Source of the DNA: an uncultured Lutibacter sp.
GTDB lineage: Bacteria > Bacteroidota > Bacteroidia > Flavobacteriales > Flavobacteriaceae
NCBI RefSeq assembly: GCF_947493565.1
Contig: NZ_CANLRG010000006.1
Coordinates: forward strand, 1-64,000
Length of the DNA stretch: 64,000 bases
Direction of reading: 5' to 3'
Part shown: piece by piece, positions 58,516-64,000 of the stretch
Numbering within the stretch: the first letter of the stretch is position 1
Layout: every line of letters starts with the position of its first letter
Made by a program: the position numbers and the translations under genes
Notes under the pieces: generated by a model
The model's input: only the letters and a program-made list of their open reading frames with translations
Told to the model about the DNA's origin: nothing
Database searches by the model: none

Positions 58516-61500
58516 TTAATTAACTACATTTATTCTAACACCTTTACTATGGCTACTAAACTCTGGAGCATACATGCTTTGAATAGTTGTAATACCATTA
58601 CTAAAGTTACCTGCATTGTTGACACGTAAGTCATATTCGAAAATATACACTCCTTTTGGCAAATATTCTATAAAAAAATTGGTTGAAGCATCTTTGGTGC
58701 TTTGGTAATATCCTAAACTATCTTGCCATTTATATTGTGAAAGTATACTTATGGGCTCCAAACCACTGGCTCTCATGTCTTTCAAATGTACAAATTCCAT
58801 TGGTCTATCTACATTTAATGCAATTCTAATTGTTATTAAATCGCCAACTTTTAAAGTTGAGTTTTGGGTCACTTCTGTTAATTCTTTTCCAAAAGCTGTA
58901 TTAGATTTTAGAAAGATTTTTTTTGATAATTTTAAAGCTGTTTCAGCCGAAGTAATTTTATCTAAATCTTCAAAATATTGCCAGTACAAACTACCCCAAG
59001 CAATGCCATTATTTTGTTTGGTTAATGTTACTTTGCTCATAGTTGGAGTAATTTCATGACTATTCCAAGAGATTTTAAAATACCCTGTTCCAGCTTCTAT
59101 TGAAATATTTTCATCTTTGGTAGGTTCAATTATATTTTCACCAATTTTAACTTTAATATTTTCATTAACAGACAACCATTCACTTCCTTGCAATAATAAA
59201 GCGTAGATGGCTTCAGTTGTGGCTTTTGTGGTTTTCCAACTATGGGTTTGTTTGTTTTTTAACAACCAAATTTTTAATGCATCTATTGTTGTAGTTTTAT
59301 TTTCAATTTCAGTAAATGTTTCAATTAATAATGCTTGTGTTTCAATAGGAGCTTGGTACCAATTTAAATTGCTCGAGTTTTCTTTCCAATACATTCCTAA
59401 TTCATCTGATGAGATGCTATTTTCTTTTAAAGATTTTAAGATGGTTAAAGCAACTTTAGGGTTTTTGTTTCTATGTTGAATTAACGCTATCAATCCTTTA
59501 GAATATAAATTGAAATCTGTCCAATAAGTGGCAGCTTGCTTTGTATAATAGTCAACAGCAGTTTTAACTTTAGCATTTATTTTTACATTTTTAAAGAAGC
59601 TTCTCATATATAAATAATGCAGTTGGGTGGTTGTTAAATGATTTTTATTTAAAAAATTGGCAACCGCTTTTTCCTTTTCTTTTTTACTACTTTTTTTATC
59701 CCCAATTTTTTCAGCTTCTTTAAGTAACTTTGTGTAATCATCTAAAATTTCTTCATCTAAAAAATGAATGGCTTTAAGCATCATTTTTTCAGTATCATTA
59801 TTTTCTACAACATTTAATTGTTTTAAATGACCATAGCTTGAAACAATATGTTGCGTAATATACCTATTAGGATACTTACTTCCTTTAAACCAAGGAAAAC
59901 CACCATTATTAAATTGGAATTCTTTTAGTTTGTTTAAGGCCCTTTCTTGTTCATTTTTCATAATGTTTAAGTCAAATAATAAGCCAATTCTCTTTTTTTG
60001 TTCAGTTTCATTCTGTGCATCTCTTAACCAAGGAGTTTCTTGAATAAGAATAGATTTTAATGCTTCATTTTTTTCTAAATTTGAAATTAAAGCATCACTA
60101 TTTTTCCAAAGGTTAAAAACCTCTTGAATTTTTGGGTTCGAATTTGCTATATGACTTGCAAGTGCGTTTGCATAGTAGCGAGCAAATGTCTGTTCTGAAC
60201 ATTCGTAAGGGTATTCTATTAAATAAGGTAAGCTTTGGACTGCATACCAAGCAGGATTTGAAGTAATTTCAAGAGTTAATTTATGATTTTTTAAAGTTGA
60301 TGAATGGTTGTTTTTTAATTTATCTAAGCTAAATGTTTTAGTTTCACCACTTTTTACCCACATTGGTAAGGTTTCAGTAACTAACATTCTATTAGATAAT
60401 ACAGGTAATACATTTTGTTCTCCATCGCTAAATTCATCTGCTTTTGCTACTATTTTATATTGTATTGCTTGTATTTCTTCAGGAATATTTAGCGTCCAAT
60501 TAATTTGAGTGTTTCCTTTACTATCAACTGTAAAATTTTGATTTGTATTGTTTTGTCCAATTAAATAATTGAGCTCTTTTCCAGAGAGTGCATCTGTGAG
60601 AATAAGTTGAGCAATTCCATTTAATTTTTTTTCTGACAGATTGGAAATTTTACTAGAAAACTGTACCATATCACCTTCTCTTAAAAAACGTGGCGGATTT
60701 GGTAATACCATTAATTTTTTTTGAGTAACGGTAGTTAAGTTTTTGGTTGCATAAGCTAGTTCTTTGGTATGTGCTAATAGCTGAAGTTTCCATTGTGTTA
60801 AGGCTTCTGGCACTGTAAAGCTAAAGCTTACATTTCCATTATCGTCAGTTTGTAAGTGTGGATAAAAGAAAGCAGTTTCCTGAAAGTTTTTACGTATTTT
60901 AACTGACGATATATCTATACTATTTGTAGGAATATCTTTTTCTTGTTGTTTACCAAGAGCTGTAACTACTACTTCATTAAGTTCAGCATTGTTATCCATT
61001 GCAAATGCAACTTCTTCAACTTCTTCTACAACATCTGTTTCAACTTTAGCACCTCTAATTAAAATATTGTAGTTGCGTCCAAATCTAAACCCAAACCAAT
61101 TAAAACTGTCAAATACTTGTTGAGGATAGTTAAAATTGTAGTGCTGAGAATTTAGAATTCTAAAGTAAGTGTTTCCAAAACTACGATTTGCATTTCTGTT
61201 AAACCTTGAATAATAGTTTGGCTGTTCAACTGGATTAAACTCCCAATGGTGATTTTTAAATTGATCTAAAGAAGCATCGTACATACTTGCTAGCAATTCA
61301 GCGGCAATTTTTTCGCCTTTTTCACCTTTTAATTTAAAACTCCAAGTTTCATTTTGTCCTGGTTGTAAATGATCTCTAAACGTACTAGTTTCAATTTCTA
61401 ATTTTTTTTCAGGGAAGGGAACAGAAATAGGTAGAGTTCCATGTTGAAATGAATTAAATTTGCTATAACTATAATGTATTGCAAAGCCGCCAACATCATT

Positions 61501-64000
61501 TTTACTTACAGGAATTTTTATAAGTTTAGAGGTATTATTTAGTTGGATAATTTGAGTGCTTACTATATGATTGTTTTTTTCAATATCAATAGTAACAACC
61601 ATGTTTTTTGATGCAGAACCTATTTTTAACAATACATTTTCGTTAGGTTGATATTTAGTTTTGTTATGAGAAATTTCAAATAACTGAGCATCAGCAACTT
61701 TGGTTTCCTTTAAATCATTTATGGTAAATATTTCTTTTGCAGTCACAATTTCGTTGAATTTGTCCGTAGTTTCAATCTCAACAATATATTTGCCAGGAAG
61801 CCATTTTTTTATTTTTTTAAGTTCAATTTTTGAAGCTATAGAAGTGTCAAAATTTTCTTGAAAAACCAACGATCCTTTTTGCCAATTTCTTTCATCATTT
61901 TCATCTTGATACGCTTCATGTGGAAATTTGTGCTCAAATTCTTGTTTTGGGATTTGTTGAAAATCTGGAGATGGCCAAGGGCGCTTTCTTAAAATACGTT
62001 CTGGGGCATTTAACTTGTATATTTTTAAAATTCCTTTACTATTTACTAATTGATTATTTAGGTTTTTTGTTTCAAATAAAATGGTAGTTGTTTTGCTGTT
62101 TTTATAAATGTTTTTAGGAACACTTAAATTAGCAGTTAGTGCTTGGTAGCCAACTTTTACCTGAGCGTTTGCAGTTCTAGTTTCTCCATTTATATCGGTA
62201 ACATCGGCAGTAATTTCGTAAATAAATATGGGCGCATTGTCTTTGTTAATACTTTTATCTGGAATTGCTTCAAAAGTAATATTAAAGTTTCCTTCTAAAT
62301 CGGTAATAGTTTCGCCGTGTGTAATTTCTTGAGCTTTGGAGGTGTTAAAACTTGGACGATACCAATAATACCATTTAGGATATTGAGCTTTTCTATGAAC
62401 GCGATAAGTTACTTTGGCATTGCTTATAGTACTTCCTGAATATGCTTGTGCATTTCCATGAATTGTAATTTGATTATTTAATTGATAGCTCTCAGTTATT
62501 GGTTGAAAGGATGCTTCAAACTTTGGTCGTTTGTATTCTTCTACTGAAATTTGTGCTTCATCATTTTCAAAGTAAAAATCTACAGTATCATAAAATTTAC
62601 TTTTGTATTTATAACTTTCGTCAATTAAAATAGTGTACTGGCCTGTCAATCCATTATTTGGTAAAATAAATTGTCCAGAAACTGCTCCAAAATCATTTAA
62701 TTTTAAATCTAATTGTTGAATTTCTTGACCGTTAGGGTCTTCTAAAATAAGTTCAACAAATTCATTTGTGAAAACTTGTGAGTTTTCTTTGGTTTTTTTT
62801 ACAAATATTCCTTTAAAGTATACAGTTTGCCCAGGTCTGTATATACTTCTGTCTGTAAAAAGAAACGGTTTAATGGTTATTTCTTCTTGAGGTTTATTAA
62901 TTGGAGAATTATTTGTGTGATAAAGATAATAGTCCCTAAAAGCAGCTTCTTCGTTATTGAAACTTATAAAAAAATTCACATTTCTGTGGTATTGATTGGT
63001 TTTAAATTCAAATTCTCCCAGGTTGTTTGTAGTAAATTTTCGATTAATTGGAGCGTTGTATTTTCCAGTATTATAATTTTTAAGATGGACTTTTGCTCCT
63101 ACCAGTGGTTGACCAGTATTTCTATCAATTACTTGAAAACTATTGGTGTCGTTTTTATCATTTAGTACTAAAGCAATATTTGTTACTTGAAGTACGCTGG
63201 TTGCTATAACGCTAGATTGATGTAAGTTTTGACCATTATAAGCTACAATTAGATAGCTGTTATTGTTTAGCGGAGGAATGATTACTTCGGTTGTATGATT
63301 TTGATAATCATTCACAGTTTTCAGCTTTTGTTCGAAATTTGTAGAGGCTTTTTTATTGTTGAAAAAGCCAATTTTATCTTCAATTTTATTGAACTGATTG
63401 AATTGTACGATTTCATTTTGATTCATGTTATAAATTGCAAAGTTCAAAAACTCAACATTTTTATAAGTTACAAGTACTTTACTATACAAATTTGTAGGAA
63501 TATACTTTTCAGCAAGAATATGAAATGTTTTTTCTTCTATTTGTTGTTTTAAAGCCTTACATTTTTTAGCTCCAAAACTGTTTGGAAAATTTTTAATAGC
63601 CTTGTTGCAAATTTCTAAAGCTGCTACTTTTTTAAATTGGTTGTTGTTTTTTGAAGGGTATTCATTGGCTTGTTCGTTGTAAATTGAAGCGATTTCAAAA
63701 TCAATTAAAGTTGAAGCCTCAGCGCTAATAAACTCTTGTTTTAATTTTAGTAATTCTTTTAAATAAATGTTGTTTTTATCATTAAAAGTTGCGTGTTGCT
63801 TTACAAATTGTAAGCGGGCTAAATTAGCACTTATTAAGGCATTTTTATTATTGGTTTTAATATGAAAAGCTATTAAGTTTTGATAGATTTTTAAAGCGTT
63901 TAATTCTAATGATAAAGAATCTTTTGCGTTAAGTTCTATAACTGAAAATTGCTGGTAATTAGTTAAATATTTTGGAGTGTTAATTTCAAATTGATAGCTT
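58516..64000 (-). CDS. Alpha-2-macroglobulin family protein (MG2, thioester), 5' end outside window
   Basis: At least 1828 residues are present; the frame stays open to position 64000, so the start is beyond the window (the TTG at 63489 is internal, preceded in frame by AEKYIPTN). The order is an N-terminal helical TPR-like part (63500-64000), the MG2 domains with FLFTDRSIYRPGQTVYFKGI, the A2M bait region, the thioester YPYECSEQTFARYY near the centre of the terpenoid-like domain, and a C-terminal receptor-like domain ending GVRINVVN. Bacterial A2Ms trap attacking proteases in the periplasm. Between the MG domains sits a SusC-plug-like segment (LNEVVVTALGKQQEK, about 60954-60990). Confidence 0.93.
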   Translation of the reverse strand, partial: SYQFEINTPKYLTNYQQFSVIELNAKDSLSLELNALKIYQNLIAFHIKTNNKNALISANLARLQFVKQHATFNDKNNIYLKELLKLKQEFISAEASTLIDFEIASIYNEQANEYPSKNNNQFKKVAALEICNKAIKNFPNSFGAKKCKALKQQIEEKTFHILAEKYIPTNLYSKVLVTYKNVEFLNFAIYNMNQNEIVQFNQFNKIEDKIGFFNNKKASTNFEQKLKTVNDYQNHTTEVIIPPLNNNSYLIVAYNGQNLHQSSVIATSVLQVTNIALVLNDKNDTNSFQVIDRNTGQPLVGAKVHLKNYNTGKYNAPINRKFTTNNLGEFEFKTNQYHRNVNFFISFNNEEAAFRDYYLYHTNNSPINKPQEEITIKPFLFTDRSIYRPGQTVYFKGIFVKKTKENSQVFTNEFVELILEDPNGQEIQQLDLKLNDFGAVSGQFILPNNGLTGQYTILIDESYKYKSKFYDTVDFYFENDEAQISVEEYKRPKFEASFQPITESYQLNNQITIHGNAQAYSGSTISNAKVTYRVHRKAQYPKWYYWYRPSFNTSKAQEITHGETITDLEGNFNITFEAIPDKSINKDNAPIFIYEITADVTDINGETRTANAQVKVGYQALTANLSVPKNIYKNSKTTTILFETKNLNNQLVNSKGILKIYKLNAPERILRKRPWPSPDFQQIPKQEFEHKFPHEAYQDENDERNWQKGSLVFQENFDTSIASKIELKKIKKWLPGKYIVEIETTDKFNEIVTAKEIFTINDLKETKVADAQLFEISHNKTKYQPNENVLLKIGSASKNMVVTIDIEKNNHIVSTQIIQLNNTSKLIKIPVSKNDVGGFAIHYSYSKFNSFQHGTLPISVPFPEKKLEIETSTFRDHLQPGQNETWSFKLKGEKGEKIAAELLASMYDASLDQFKNHHWEFNPVEQPNYYSRFNRNANRSFGNTYFRILNSQHYNFNYPQQVFDSFNWFGFRFGRNYNILIRGAKVETDVVEEVEEVAFAMDNNAELNEVVVTALGKQQEKDIPTNSIDISSVKIRKNFQETAFFYPHLQTDDNGNVSFSFTVPEALTQWKLQLLAHTKELAYATKNLTTVTQKKLMVLPNPPRFLREGDMVQFSSKISNLSEKKLNGIAQLILTDALSGKELNYLIGQNNTNQNFTVDSKGNTQINWTLNIPEEIQAIQYKIVAKADEFSDGEQNVLPVLSNRMLVTETLPMWVKSGETKTFSLDKLKNNHSSTLKNHKLTLEITSNPAWYAVQSLPYLIEYPYECSEQTFARYYANALASHIANSNPKIQEVFNLWKNSDALISNLEKNEALKSILIQETPWLRDAQNETEQKKRIGLLFDLNIMKNEQERALNKLKEFQFNNGGFPWFKGSKYPNRYITQHIVSSYGHLKQLNVVENNDTEKMMLKAIHFLDEEILDDYTKLLKEAEKIGDKKSSKKEKEKAVANFLNKNHLTTTQLHYLYMRSFFKNVKINAKVKTAVDYYTKQAATYWTDFNLYSKGLIALIQHRNKNPKVALTILKSLKENSISSDELGMYWKENSSNLNWYQAPIETQALLIETFTEIENKTTTIDALKIWLLKNKQTHSWKTTKATTEAIYALLLQGSEWLSVNENIKVKIGENIIEPTKDENISIEAGTGYFKISWNSHEITPTMSKVTLTKQNNGIAWGSLYWQYFEDLDKITSAETALKLSKKIFLKSNTAFGKELTEVTQNSTLKVGDLITIRIALNVDRPMEFVHLKDMRASGLEPISILSQYKWQDSLGYYQSTKDASTNFFIEYLPKGVYIFEYDLRVNNAGNFSNGITTIQSMYAPEFSSHSKGVRINVVN

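Noticed and set aside
63487-63489. TTG as the start of the alpha-2-macroglobulin gene
   Set aside because: The same frame stays open to the window edge and encodes convincing protein, so the gene simply continues outside.
1-64000. CRISPR arrays, rRNA operons or an intact prophage
   Set aside because: No regularly spaced repeats, rRNA sequences or phage structural genes were seen on either strand.

Overview
The window is AT-rich DNA from a member of the Bacteroidota, almost certainly a Flavobacteriaceae (marine-type flavobacterium; genus not resolvable by eye). Evidence: a SusC/SusD pair, many lipoproteins and Gln-Thr/Ser-rich signal peptides, repeated promoters of the Bacteroidota form TTG-N18-20-TAnnTTTG, a tmRNA tag GEDNYALAA, MG2/alpha-2-macroglobulin and TPR/TonB-barrel gene pairs typical of this family, and very AT-rich third codon positions throughout.

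Layout. 1-2.2 kb is mobile-element debris beside a tRNA-Pro(TGG): the end of an insertion sequence at the left edge, a frameshifted two-helix membrane protein and a frameshifted, C-terminally truncated tyrosine integrase. 2.3-6.3 kb: a thioredoxin-like protein divergent from trxB, an AspT/YidE-type transporter and a head-GIN-domain exported protein. 6.4-12.9 kb: a complete trpEGDCFBA operon preceded by a textbook attenuator whose leader peptide has three Trp codons in a row. 12.9-23.5 kb: a uracil-DNA-glycosylase-fold protein, a plug-only secreted protein, an exported amidohydrolase and M28 peptidase, a beta-barrel protein with its TPR partner, ftsE and a small membrane protein, followed by a strong candidate small RNA.

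23.6-50.1 kb is the most interesting part: a contiguous peptidoglycan (muropeptide) import and catabolism locus. SusC/SusD would take up wall fragments. Exported enzymes (amidase, LD-carboxypeptidase, M14 carboxypeptidase, PBP4-type DacB, NagZ fused to a beta-lactamase-fold domain) would take them apart outside the inner membrane. A sodium symporter would import the sugar, and cytoplasmic AnmK, MurQ, a FAD/Fe-S D-lactate-type dehydrogenase, two Ala-Glu epimerases and a GlcN6P deaminase fused to a PIG-L deacetylase would feed the products into central metabolism. A DeoR-type regulator sits in the middle. An identical 14-bp GCGTTTTTATGCGT operator-like repeat lies exactly 20 bp ahead of the -7 box of both susC and nagB, and a variant lies ahead of the symporter operon, which points to one regulon.

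50.2-64 kb: tmRNA (ssrA), a saccharopine/alanine-dehydrogenase-like enzyme with a DUF3820 protein, a creD / winged-helix regulator / membrane protein group with a perfect 19-bp palindrome ahead of both transcription starts, a class II (B12-dependent) ribonucleotide reductase, a DUF1801 protein, kdsA, and a very large thioester alpha-2-macroglobulin gene that runs off the right edge and carries a SusC-plug-like insertion. No CRISPR array, rRNA or intact prophage was seen.
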